A DNA stretch of 64,000 nucleotides from assembly GCA_021798915.1 (NCBI GenBank), contig JAJZBM010000003.1, forward strand, positions 124,001-188,000. Reading direction: 5' to 3'. Numbering within the stretch: position 1 is the stretch's first letter; each line of letters starts with the position of its first letter. This DNA is from Pseudomonadota bacterium (GTDB lineage Bacteria; Pseudomonadota; Alphaproteobacteria; Acetobacterales; Acetobacteraceae). The notes beneath the pieces were generated by a model. That model did no database searches and was not told where the DNA came from. It worked only from the letters and a program-made list of their open reading frames with translations. The position numbers were made by a program, and so were the translations under genes. Positions 1 through 8,826 of this stretch are shown here, piece by piece.

Positions 1-1
1 G

Positions 2-538
2 CGGCGCTTCCTGCCGCTCGGGCTCGAGATCGTCGGCGTCACCCTCGCCGACGAGGCCGCGCACATCACCGCCGATGGCCGCCGCCTCCTCGTGCTGCAT
101 GGCGATCAGTTCGATTCGGTGGTGTGCTACGCGCGCTTCCTCGCCTTGCTCGGCGATGGCGCCTATGGCCTCGCACTCCGGCTCAACCGCTATTTCAACC
201 TGATCCGCGCCCGGCTCGGCTATCCTTACTGGTCGCTGTCGGCCTATCTCAAGCGCCAGGTCAAGGAAGCGGTGAAGGCGATCGACCGCTTCGAGTCAGC
301 CCTCGCCGCCGATGCCGCGCGGCGTGGCTTCGATGGCGTGGTTTGCGGCCATATCCATCACGCCGAAATGCGCGAAGTCGGCGGCAAGCTCTATCTCAAC
401 GCCGGGGACTGGGTGGAAAGCTGCACCGCCCTGGTCGAACATCACGACGGGCGGCTGGAACTGCTCGACTGGGCGGCGATCAACGGTCTCTCCTTCCTCA
501 CCCCGCGACACGCGGCCCTGCATGTCGCGACCGCCTGA
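2..538 (+). CDS. UDP-2,3-diacylglucosamine diphosphatase-like metallophosphatase (5' truncated by window edge)
   Basis: Frame open from position 2; motifs LLVLHGDQFD, GHIHHAEM, YLNAGDWVESCTAL typical of LpxH/YkuE-like calcineurin phosphatases. Confidence 0.85.
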   Translation, partial: RRFLPLGLEIVGVTLADEAAHITADGRRLLVLHGDQFDSVVCYARFLALLGDGAYGLALRLNRYFNLIRARLGYPYWSLSAYLKRQVKEAVKAIDRFESALAADAARRGFDGVVCGHIHHAEMREVGGKLYLNAGDWVESCTALVEHHDGRLELLDWAAINGLSFLTPRHAALHVATA

Positions 539-1598
539 GGCCGACGCCGCGCCACGCCGGATCGCGATCGTGAGCGACGCCTGGCATCCGCAGATCAACG
601 GCGTGGTGCGGACGCTGGCCATGGTCGCGGCCGAGCTGCGCCGCGCCGGGCATAGCGTGCTGGTGATCGGGCCGGACCGGTTTCGGACCCTCCCCTGCCC
701 GGTCTATCCCGAAATCCGCCTCGCCCTCTGGCCGCGCCGCCGGCTCGCCGCCCAGCTCGCCGCTTTCGCGCCCGATTCGCTCCATATCGCGACCGAGGGG
801 CCGCTCGGCCACGCCGCTTGCGCCATCGCCGGCCGCGCCGGCTGGTCCTTCACCACCGCCTATCACACCAGCTTTCCCGATTATCTCGCCGCCCGCTTCG
901 CGCTGCCGCGCCGGCTCACCTATCGCTGGCTGCGCGGCTTTCATGGGCGCGGGGCGGGCCTGATGGTCGCAACCCCGGCGCTCGCCACCGAACTCGCCGG
1001 GCGCGGGTTCGCCAACCTGAACATCTGGTCGCGCGGCGTCGATCTCGCGGCGTTTCATCCCCAGAACGCCGTCGCACTTCCGTATCCGCGGCCGATTTTT
1101 CTCTCGGTCGGGCGGCTGGCCGTGGAGAAGAATCTGCCCGCTTTTCTCGCCCTCGATTTGCCCGGCAGCAAACTCGTCGTCGGGGACGGGCCGGCGCGGG
1201 CGGCCTTGATGCGCGATTTTCCCGAGGCGCATTTCCTCGGCGCGCGACAGGGGCCGGCGCTCGCCCGGCTTTATGCCAGCGCCGATGCCTTCGTCTTCCC
1301 GAGCCGGACCGACACGTTCGGCCTCGTCCTCCTCGAAGCGCTGGCCTCCGGTCTGCCGGTCGCGGCGTTTCCGACCGCCGCCCCGCGCGCGGTGCTGGGT
1401 CGCGCATATTCCCTGGTCGGCGCGCTCGATGGCGATCTCGGCCGCGCGGCGCGCGCCGCGCTCACCCGCGATCGCAACGCCTGCCGGCGCTTCGCGGAGG
1501 GGTTTTCCTGGGCGCACTCGGCGCGGCAGTTCCTTGCCAATCTGGTCCCGCTCCATGCGAGCGCGCGCCAAGCCATCGCCCCACCCATCGCCGCTTGA
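522..1598 (+). CDS. Glycosyltransferase family 4 (alpha-mannosyltransferase-like)
   Basis: MSRPPEADAAPRRIAIVSDAWHPQINGVVRTL N-terminus and FPSRTDTFGLVLLEALASGLPVAAF GT4 motif; start at 522 chosen inside the longer ORF. Confidence 0.88.
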   Translation: MSRPPEADAAPRRIAIVSDAWHPQINGVVRTLAMVAAELRRAGHSVLVIGPDRFRTLPCPVYPEIRLALWPRRRLAAQLAAFAPDSLHIATEGPLGHAACAIAGRAGWSFTTAYHTSFPDYLAARFALPRRLTYRWLRGFHGRGAGLMVATPALATELAGRGFANLNIWSRGVDLAAFHPQNAVALPYPRPIFLSVGRLAVEKNLPAFLALDLPGSKLVVGDGPARAALMRDFPEAHFLGARQGPALARLYASADAFVFPSRTDTFGLVLLEALASGLPVAAFPTAAPRAVLGRAYSLVGALDGDLGRAARAALTRDRNACRRFAEGFSWAHSARQFLANLVPLHASARQAIAPPIAA

Positions 1599-1624
1599 GC
1601 CGTCGCGACAAGGAGAGTCCTTCC

Positions 1625-2392
1625 ATGCTGATCAGCTTCGTCGTGCCGGCCTATAACGAGGAAGCCCTGCTGGCCGAAACCCTCGCCGCGATCCGCGCCG
1701 AAATCGCCCGCGCGGGGCTCACGCTCGGGCGGGAGGCGGAAATCATCGTCGTCGATAACGCCAGCACCGATCGGACCGGCGACATCGCCCGCGCAAGCGA
1801 GGGGGTGCGGTTGGTGGCGGAGCCGCGCAAAGGGTTGGTGCAGGCGCGCTTCGCCGGATTCGTCGCGAGTTCCGGCGCGCTGGTCGCCAATATCGACGCC
1901 GACACCATCCTGCCGCCCGGCTGGCTCGCCCGCGTGCGCGCCGAATTTGCCAGGGACGCGCGGCTGGTCGCGCTGAGCGGCCCCTATCTCTATCGCGATC
2001 TCTCGCCCGGCGTGCAGCGGGTGATCGGGTTTTATTACCGCCTCGCCTACGCCGTCTATCTCGTCAATCACTACGCGCTCAGGGTCGGCGCCATGCTGCA
2101 GGGCGGCAATTTCGTCGTCCGGCGTAACGCCATGGCGCGGCTCGGCGCCGCCAATGACCGGTTCCGCTTCTATGGCGAGGACACCGATCTCGCCCGGCGC
2201 CTCGGGCGGATCGGGCGGGTGAAATTCACCTTCGCGCTCCCCGCCCATTCCTCCGGCCGCCGCCTCAAGGGCGAGGGGGTGGTGACCATCGGGCTCCGCT
2301 ATTCGCTCAATTTCTTCTGGGCGACGTTCCTGAAACGGCCGTTCACCGAGGAATGGCGCGACATCCGCGAGCCGCGCGAGGAAAACGCCTGA
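1625..2392 (+). CDS. Glycosyltransferase family 2
   Basis: MLISFVVPAYNEEALLAETL, IIVVDNASTDRTGDIA, NIDADTILPPGW. Confidence 0.9.
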   Translation: MLISFVVPAYNEEALLAETLAAIRAEIARAGLTLGREAEIIVVDNASTDRTGDIARASEGVRLVAEPRKGLVQARFAGFVASSGALVANIDADTILPPGWLARVRAEFARDARLVALSGPYLYRDLSPGVQRVIGFYYRLAYAVYLVNHYALRVGAMLQGGNFVVRRNAMARLGAANDRFRFYGEDTDLARRLGRIGRVKFTFALPAHSSGRRLKGEGVVTIGLRYSLNFFWATFLKRPFTEEWRDIREPREENA

Positions 2393-2394
2393 GG

Positions 2395-2427
2395 CACCGG
2401 CGCCGGCGGTCCTGGCCGGCGCCGGTG
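2395..2427. terminator. GC-rich inverted repeat between convergent genes (bidirectional terminator candidate)
   Basis: ACCGGCGCCGGC (2396-2407) / GCCGGCGCCGGT (2415-2426), perfect 12 bp arms plus one outer C-G pair, 7-nt loop, between the convergent stops at 2392 and 2433. Confidence 0.6.
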
Positions 2428-2432
2428 GCGCC

Positions 2433-3989
2433 TCAGCCGGGCGATTTGCCGCCCTTCGCCGGCGCGCTGAGCGGCAGCGGCACCCAGCGCAAACCGTCCT
2501 GGCCCTGGATCAGGAGCAGCACCATCTTGCGGTTCTGCTTGCGCGCCCGGCTGACCCGCGCCTCGACATCGGCGGGGTTGTTCACGTCCTCCTGCTGCAC
2601 CTGCATGATGACGTCGCCGGGGCGAAGGCCGCGCTCGGCGGCGGCGCTGTCGGGCCCGACATCGGTGATGACGACGCCCTTCTGGTCGGCATTGAGCTGG
2701 AATTTCTCCCGCGTCTCGGGCCCGATCGGCGCGACCTTGAGGCCGAGCCCGGAAATCGCGACCGGGGCTGCGGCCGGTGGCGCGGCGGGCGTCGCGAGCG
2801 CGGCCGGTTTGCTGTCATCCTCGGGCATCTCGGCGATCCGCGCCGAGACCGTCTCCTCCTTGCCATCACGCCAGAGCATGATCGGCACCTCGGTCCCGAT
2901 CGCCGTCTCCGCCACCATGCGCGGCAGGTTATGCAGCTCCTTGACGTCCTGATTATTGAATTTGAGGATGATGTCGCCGTTCTTGATCTGCGCCTTGTCG
3001 GCCGGGCCACCTTCGGTGACACCGGCGACCATCACCCCGCGCGGCTCCTTCAAGCCCAGGCTCTCGGCGATATCCGGCGTCACCTGCTGGATGCGCACGC
3101 CCAGCCATCCGCGCCGCGGCTTGCCGTATTTCAGCAATTGCGCGACCACCGTTTTCGCCATGTTGGAGGGAATGGAGAAGCCGATGCCGATCGAGCCGCC
3201 GGAGGGCGAATAGATCGCGGTGTTGATGCCGATCACCTCGCCGTTCATGTTGAACAGCGGCCCGCCGGAATTGCCGCGATTGATCGGCGCGTCGGTCTGG
3301 ATGAAATCGTCATACGGGCCCTGGCGGATATCGCGCCCGCGCGCCGATATGATCCCCGCCGTCACCGTGCCGCCGAGGCCGAACGGGTTGCCGATCGCGA
3401 GCACCCAATCCCCGACCCGCATCGCCGACGAATCGCCGAAGGAAAGCGCGTGCAGCGGCTTGTCCGGCTTGACTTGGAGGACGGCGATGTCGGTGCGGTC
3501 GTCACGCCCGACCAGTTTCGCCTTCATCGAGGTGCCGTCCTGGAGGGTGACGGTGATTTCGTCCGCCCCGTCGATCACGTGATTATTGGTGACGATGATC
3601 CCGGAACTATCAACGACGAAGCCCGAGCCCAGGCTCTGCATCTTGCGGACCGGCCCCTTGTCCGGCCCCTGGCCATCATCCGGGCCGCCTTGCCCGCCCC
3701 CTTGGCCGCCCCCGGGACGATTTCTTTCCATGAAATCATGAAAAAACTGCTCGAACGGCGAGCCCGGCGGGAATACCGGCATCTCCGGCAGATTGCCGGC
3801 GCGGGCCTGCACGCTCTGGCTGCTCGCGACATTGACGACGCCGGGCAGGAGATCGGCGGCGAGATCGGCGAAGCTCGCCGGCGCCTCGCGCGCCGCTGCC
3901 GGGGAAATGGCCGCCGGCATGGCGGCGAAAGCGGCGAGCACGGTTGCGAAAGCGATGGCGCGCAGCCGGCGGAAGGGGGCGTTGGTCAT
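2433..3989 (-). CDS. DegP/HtrA (Do) family periplasmic serine endoprotease
   Basis: Trypsin-like triad context (TNNHVIDGA, DDRTDIAVL, GNSGGPLFN) plus two PDZ domains; start MTNAPFRR. Confidence 0.93.
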   Translation of the reverse strand: MTNAPFRRLRAIAFATVLAAFAAMPAAISPAAAREAPASFADLAADLLPGVVNVASSQSVQARAGNLPEMPVFPPGSPFEQFFHDFMERNRPGGGQGGGQGGPDDGQGPDKGPVRKMQSLGSGFVVDSSGIIVTNNHVIDGADEITVTLQDGTSMKAKLVGRDDRTDIAVLQVKPDKPLHALSFGDSSAMRVGDWVLAIGNPFGLGGTVTAGIISARGRDIRQGPYDDFIQTDAPINRGNSGGPLFNMNGEVIGINTAIYSPSGGSIGIGFSIPSNMAKTVVAQLLKYGKPRRGWLGVRIQQVTPDIAESLGLKEPRGVMVAGVTEGGPADKAQIKNGDIILKFNNQDVKELHNLPRMVAETAIGTEVPIMLWRDGKEETVSARIAEMPEDDSKPAALATPAAPPAAAPVAISGLGLKVAPIGPETREKFQLNADQKGVVITDVGPDSAAAERGLRPGDVIMQVQQEDVNNPADVEARVSRARKQNRKMVLLLIQGQDGLRWVPLPLSAPAKGGKSPG

Positions 3990-4058
3990 GAAAATCCTGT
4001 CCTCTTGAGGCTCTCGGCAAAATTGGCCCCGAACCGGCATTCGCGCAAGCACCACCGC

Positions 4059-4931
4059 TCAGGGCGCGCCCGGCGCCCCGCGCAGATAGCGGAAAAAATC
4101 CGCCTCCGGGCTCAGAATCAGCCGGTTTTGCCCGGCGGCAAGCCCGGCCCGATAGGCCGCGAGCGTCCGCCAGATAGCAAAAAATTGCGGATCCTGCTGA
4201 TAGGCGTCGGCATAGAGGGCGATGGTCTTCTGCTCGCCGGCGCCGCGCAACCGCTCGGCCTCGCCGCGCGCATCGGCGAGCAGAACCGTCCGCTCGCGCT
4301 CGGCATCCGCGCGGATCCGCGCCGCCGCCTCCGCCCCCTCGGCGCGGGCCTGCTTTGCCACCCGCTCGCGCTCGGACTGCATGCGCGAGAGAATCGCCTG
4401 GGTGTTCTCGGCCGGCAGATCGGCGCGGCGGATGCGCACATCCTCGATGCTGATGCCGAACCCGGCCATCTCGGTGTTCGCCTGGCGGCGGATTTCCCGC
4501 ATGATCCGGTCACGATCGGCGGAGAGCACGCCGAGCAGGGTCTCCCCGCCGAGCACCCGGCGGAGACTGCCCGAGACCACAGCGTCGAGCCGCGCGTGGA
4601 TCGCCTCCTCGCTCGGCCCCACGGCCTGGAAATAGCGCAGCGGATCGGTGATCCGGTAGCGTGTGAAACTGTCGACGATGAGGCGGCGCTGATCGCCGAG
4701 GATGACCTCTTCGCCGGCCATTTCGTCGTCGAGTAGGCGGCGGTCGAACAGAATCACCGTCTGCACCAGCGGCAGCCGCGCATGGAGGCCGGGCGTGGTG
4801 ATCAGTGTGCGCGGCTCGCCGAGCTGCACGAGCAGCGCCTGCGCGGTCTGCGGCACGGTGAAGAAGGTCGCATCGGCGCCGATCGCGAGCAGGATCAGAA
4901 CCACGATGAGGGCAAGGAAACCGCGTCTCAT
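4059..4931 (-). CDS. hflC: Protease modulator HflC
   Basis: SPFH/Band-7 protein next to hflK and degP-like gene; DVRIRRADLP, RAEGAEAAARIRADAERERTVLLADARGEAERLRG. Confidence 0.93.
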   Translation of the reverse strand: MRRGFLALIVVLILLAIGADATFFTVPQTAQALLVQLGEPRTLITTPGLHARLPLVQTVILFDRRLLDDEMAGEEVILGDQRRLIVDSFTRYRITDPLRYFQAVGPSEEAIHARLDAVVSGSLRRVLGGETLLGVLSADRDRIMREIRRQANTEMAGFGISIEDVRIRRADLPAENTQAILSRMQSERERVAKQARAEGAEAAARIRADAERERTVLLADARGEAERLRGAGEQKTIALYADAYQQDPQFFAIWRTLAAYRAGLAAGQNRLILSPEADFFRYLRGAPGAP

Positions 4932-6076
4932 GGCACGCTCCCCTTCGCCGCCGGCGCCATCGCCGCCCCCGATCCACCGAGCGAAAGTAGCGGCAGGACG
5001 CCCTTGACCGCGGGATCGATCACCACCACCCCGCCCTTTTCCATCACCGCCTCCATGGTTTCGATATAGAGCCGGGTGAGCGTGATGTCTTTTGCGGCAC
5101 GATAGGCGGCGAGCACGCTTCCGAAACGCTGCGCGGCGCCGGTGGCTTCGGCGATCGCCGCCTGGCGGGCGCCGTCGGCCTCGGCGACGATGCGCGCCGC
5201 CTCGCCCCGGGCGCGCGGGACGATGTCGTTGCGATAGGCTTCGGCTTCGTTGCGCATCCGCTCGGCGTCGGTATTGGCGCGCTGGACGTCACGGAAACTG
5301 TCGATCACCGCCGGTGGCGGATCGACTTTTTGTAACTGCACCTGAGTGATCTCGATGCCGGAACGATATTCGTCCAAAATCGCCTGCGCGCCCTTCTGCA
5401 CCGCCTCCTCGATGGCGCCGCGCGCGCCGGTCAGGGCCGGCTGGATCGGCGTGCGTCCGATCACTTCCCGCATCACGCTTTCCGAGACCGATTTCACCGT
5501 GCCGGCCGGATGGCGGATGTTGAAAAGATAGTCCGGCGCGCTGCGGACGCGCCAGAAAACGGTGAAATCGATGTCGATGATGTTCTCGTCACCGGTCAGC
5601 ATCAGGCTCTCCTCGGTGACGTCGCGGCCTTCGTTCTCGACGGCGAGATGGCTGCGATAGCCGATCTCGATGCGGTTGATGCGCGTCACCGCCGGGCGCA
5701 GCACGCTCTCCATCGGCCATGGGAGATGATAGCTGAGGCCGGGCGGGACGAGACGGGCGAAGGCGCCGAAACGCAGCACCACCCCTTCCTCGTCGGGCTG
5801 GACCCGGAATAGACCGCTCGCGAGCCAGAGCAGCACGACCACCACCGCCGCCGCGAGCCAGAGCCGCCCTCCCCACCAGGCCTCGCCGCCGCCTCTCGCG
5901 CCGCCACGCCCGCCGCCGCCGTTACCACCGTCCGCCATGCCCCCGAGCAGACGCCGCAGGCGCGCGATCAGCGCCGCGAGATCCGGCGGCAAGCCTCCGC
6001 CCCATGGCGGTTCCGGCCGCTTGCCGCCCGGGCGGGACGGTCCCCACGGCCCCTGTCCGCCATTGTTCCAGGACAT
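4928..6076 (-). CDS. hflK: FtsH protease activity modulator HflK
   Basis: Gly-rich N-terminus, VQPDEEGVVLRFGAF, LTGDENIIDIDFTVFWRV; 4-bp overlap with hflC. Confidence 0.94.
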   Translation of the reverse strand: MSWNNGGQGPWGPSRPGGKRPEPPWGGGLPPDLAALIARLRRLLGGMADGGNGGGGRGGARGGGEAWWGGRLWLAAAVVVVLLWLASGLFRVQPDEEGVVLRFGAFARLVPPGLSYHLPWPMESVLRPAVTRINRIEIGYRSHLAVENEGRDVTEESLMLTGDENIIDIDFTVFWRVRSAPDYLFNIRHPAGTVKSVSESVMREVIGRTPIQPALTGARGAIEEAVQKGAQAILDEYRSGIEITQVQLQKVDPPPAVIDSFRDVQRANTDAERMRNEAEAYRNDIVPRARGEAARIVAEADGARQAAIAEATGAAQRFGSVLAAYRAAKDITLTRLYIETMEAVMEKGGVVVIDPAVKGVLPLLSLGGSGAAMAPAAKGSVP

Positions 6077-6229
6077 GCCAGAAATGCTCCTTCAGATGCC
6101 GCGGCCAGGGCCATCCACGCGCGTCGATCATTGGCGTTCGGGCCGGTGTCGCTGATAAGCTAGGCGAGACTGCCCGGCGGCCGCGAGGCCGCGGCGCATA
6201 ATGACCGGACGGAAAAGGTTTGCAAGCCG

Positions 6230-7309
6230 ATGCCCCAAGCCACGCCAGAACAGCTTCGCGCCGCCCTCGCCACCCTCACCGATCCCGCTTCGGGGCGCGA
6301 TCTCGTCAGCGCCGGGCGGATCGACAGTCTCCAGGTCAAGGACGGGCTGGTGCAAATGGCGCTCCGCGTCCGCCGCGAGGAAGCGGGTAGCATGGAGACG
6401 CTGCGCCGCACCGCCGAGGCCCTGCTCGCCCGCCAGCCCGGCATCCGCAACGCGACCGTCATCCTCACCGCCCATCGCGACGCCCCCGCGCCGCCCCCCG
6501 CGCATGGCCATGGACACGGACACGGCGATCCTCGCCAGCAGCCGAAATTACTGGCCGATATCGGCGCGGTGATCGCCATCGCCTCGGGCAAGGGCGGGGT
6601 TGGAAAATCGACGGTTGCCACCAATCTCGCGGTCGCGCTCGCCGGGCGCGGCCTTTCGGTCGGGCTGCTGGATGCCGATATCTACGGCCCGAGTCTGCCG
6701 CAAATGCTCGGCGTCACCCGCCGGCCGGAAGTGCGGGACGAAAAAATGCTGCCGATCGCAGTCTGGGGTCTGCAGGCGATGTCGATCGGCTTCATCATCG
6801 ACCCCGATACCGCGATGATCTGGCGCGGGCCGATGGTGATGGGCGCCTTGCAGCAATTGATGGAACAGGTCGCCTGGGACAAATGCGACGTCATGGTGAT
6901 CGACCTGCCGCCCGGCACCGGCGACGCCCAGCTCACCCTCGCCCAGCGCGTCGATCTCGCCGGCGCCGTGATCGTGTCCACGCCGCAGGACGTGGCGCTG
7001 GCCGATGCGCGGCGCGGCGTTCGGATGTTCGAGAAGGTCGGGGTGAAGATCCTCGGTCTCGTCGAGAATATGAGCTATTTCTGCTGCCCGGCCTGCGGCC
7101 ATCGCGCCGAAATCTTCGGCCATGGCGGCGCGCGGGCGGAGGCGGCGCGGCTCGGCGTGCGTTTCCTCGGTGAAATCCCGCTGCTCGCGGGTGTGCGCGA
7201 AAGCGGCGATGCCGGCACGCCGATCGTCATCAGCGCCCCGGATAGCCCGGCCGCGCAAGCGTTCCAGACCCTCGCCGACGAAGTACACACCTCCCTCGCG
7301 CAGCGTTGA
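6230..7309 (+). CDS. Mrp/ApbC-family Fe-S cluster carrier ATPase
   Basis: IASGKGGVGKSTVATNLAVAL deviant Walker A, GLVENMSYFCCPACGHRAEIFG. Confidence 0.94.
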   Translation: MPQATPEQLRAALATLTDPASGRDLVSAGRIDSLQVKDGLVQMALRVRREEAGSMETLRRTAEALLARQPGIRNATVILTAHRDAPAPPPAHGHGHGHGDPRQQPKLLADIGAVIAIASGKGGVGKSTVATNLAVALAGRGLSVGLLDADIYGPSLPQMLGVTRRPEVRDEKMLPIAVWGLQAMSIGFIIDPDTAMIWRGPMVMGALQQLMEQVAWDKCDVMVIDLPPGTGDAQLTLAQRVDLAGAVIVSTPQDVALADARRGVRMFEKVGVKILGLVENMSYFCCPACGHRAEIFGHGGARAEAARLGVRFLGEIPLLAGVRESGDAGTPIVISAPDSPAAQAFQTLADEVHTSLAQR

Positions 7310-7322
7310 GATGGGAAAGAAT

Positions 7323-7359
7323 CTTCTTTTTCTGAAGAAAAAGAAGCAAAAAGACTTTT
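7323..7359 (+). repeat. AT-rich hairpin repeat, solo copy
   Basis: CTTCTTTTTCTGAAGAAAAAGAAGCAAAAAGACTTTT, identical over 37 bp to 24157-24193; 10-bp stem, TGAA loop; 13 bp after mrp stop. Confidence 0.85.
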
Positions 7360-7397
7360 ATCTCGATGCCCCGGGGTGGCTGGCACGCCGCGCCGCG

Positions 7398-8801
7398 ATG
7401 ACCTCGTCGCTCCCCGAGATCGCCCGCACCGCCGCCTTCCGCCTCACCCTCGGCTTCGTCGTCGCCTTCGCCGCCTCGACCCTGCTGCTCTTTCTCTTCA
7501 TCTACTGGCAGACCGCCGTCGCCGAGACGCGGCGGATCGACCGGTTCCTGCTCCATGACGCCGCCGCCGCCGCCGCCGTGCCGCCGGCCCAGCTCGAGCT
7601 CATGCTCGGGCCGCGGCTGTCGCATGATTTTCACCGCCTGACCTTCGCCGCCCTGTTCGATGCCGCGGGTCACCCTCTCGCCGGCAATCTCGCCTGGATA
7701 CCGGCCGATCTGCCGCGCGACGGGCGGCCACACCGCACCCGAATCCATATCGATAACGGCAGCGGCGGACAGGAGGAAGCGGTGCGCGCCGTGGTCCGCA
7801 AGCTTGCCACCGGCGAGACCTTCGTCATCGCGCGGAGCGTTGGCGACCTCCAGCAATTGCGCCGCACCGTGCTCCGCGCCCTCGGGCTCAGCATCCTTCC
7901 GGCGACGCTGCTCGCCCTCGCCGCCGGGATTTTCCTCAGCCTGCGCGCCCTCCGCCGGGTCAAGGACGTGCACGAAACCATGGCCCGCATCCTCTCCGGC
8001 GATCTCCACGAACGCCTGCCGATCCGCGGCACTGGCGATGATTTCGACCGCCTGAGCAGCGGCGTCAACCGCATGCTGGACGAGATCGGCCGGCTGCTCG
8101 ATCAGCTCAAGGGCATCGGCAACGATATCGCCCATGATTTGCGCACCCCGCTGACCCGGGTGCGCGCCCGCCTGGAGCGGGCTCGCGATGCCCATTCCAC
8201 CCCGGACGCGACCGCAAGCGGCGCCGGATGCGAGGCGCTGCAGGACGCGATCGACCGCGCGGTCGTCGGCCTCGATCAGACGCTCGGCATTATCACCGCG
8301 CTGCTCAGGATCGGCGAGATCGAGGCGCGGCGGCGGCGGAGCGGCTTCGCCGAGGTCGATCTCGCCGGCATCGTACGCGAAATCGCGGAGCTTTACGCCC
8401 CGATCGCCGAGGAACAGGGAATCCGGCTCGAACTCGCCCTCACCGCCGTCGCGCCGGTTTTCGCCGATCGCGATCTGCTGTTGGAGGCGATCGCCAATCT
8501 CGCCGGCAACGCCATCAAATTCACCCCCGCCGGCGGCACGGTGCGTCTCACGCTTCTCGCAGACCCGCGGGGGCCTGTGGTCCGGGTCAGCGATACCGGC
8601 CCCGGCATCGCGCCGGCCGAACGCGGCGAAGTACTGAAGCGCTTCTATCGCTCCGACAAGAGCCGCCATATCGAAGGGAGCGGCCTCGGGCTCAGCCTGG
8701 TCGCCGCGATCGTCGAGCTGCACGGCTTCACCCTCACGATCGGCGATGCCCATCCCGGCGCCGTCTTCGAACTCCTCTGCCAGCCGCCGGCGCCGCCCTG
8801 A
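7398..8801 (+). CDS. Two-component sensor histidine kinase (HAMP, HisKA, HATPase)
   Basis: TM segments, HAMP region, DIAHDLRTPLTRVRARLERA H-box, NAIKFTPAGG N-box, DTGPGI; start 7398 preferred over 7311, which would translate the hairpin repeat. Confidence 0.9.
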   Translation: MTSSLPEIARTAAFRLTLGFVVAFAASTLLLFLFIYWQTAVAETRRIDRFLLHDAAAAAAVPPAQLELMLGPRLSHDFHRLTFAALFDAAGHPLAGNLAWIPADLPRDGRPHRTRIHIDNGSGGQEEAVRAVVRKLATGETFVIARSVGDLQQLRRTVLRALGLSILPATLLALAAGIFLSLRALRRVKDVHETMARILSGDLHERLPIRGTGDDFDRLSSGVNRMLDEIGRLLDQLKGIGNDIAHDLRTPLTRVRARLERARDAHSTPDATASGAGCEALQDAIDRAVVGLDQTLGIITALLRIGEIEARRRRSGFAEVDLAGIVREIAELYAPIAEEQGIRLELALTAVAPVFADRDLLLEAIANLAGNAIKFTPAGGTVRLTLLADPRGPVVRVSDTGPGIAPAERGEVLKRFYRSDKSRHIEGSGLGLSLVAAIVELHGFTLTIGDAHPGAVFELLCQPPAPP

Positions 8802-8826
8802 GCGCCGCCCCGCGTCAGCGTCGCGT

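Noticed and set aside
7311-7397. N-terminal extension of the histidine kinase (MGKNLLFLKKKKQKDFYL...)
   Set aside because: Encoded by the dispersed hairpin repeat; better start at 7398 before the TM segment.
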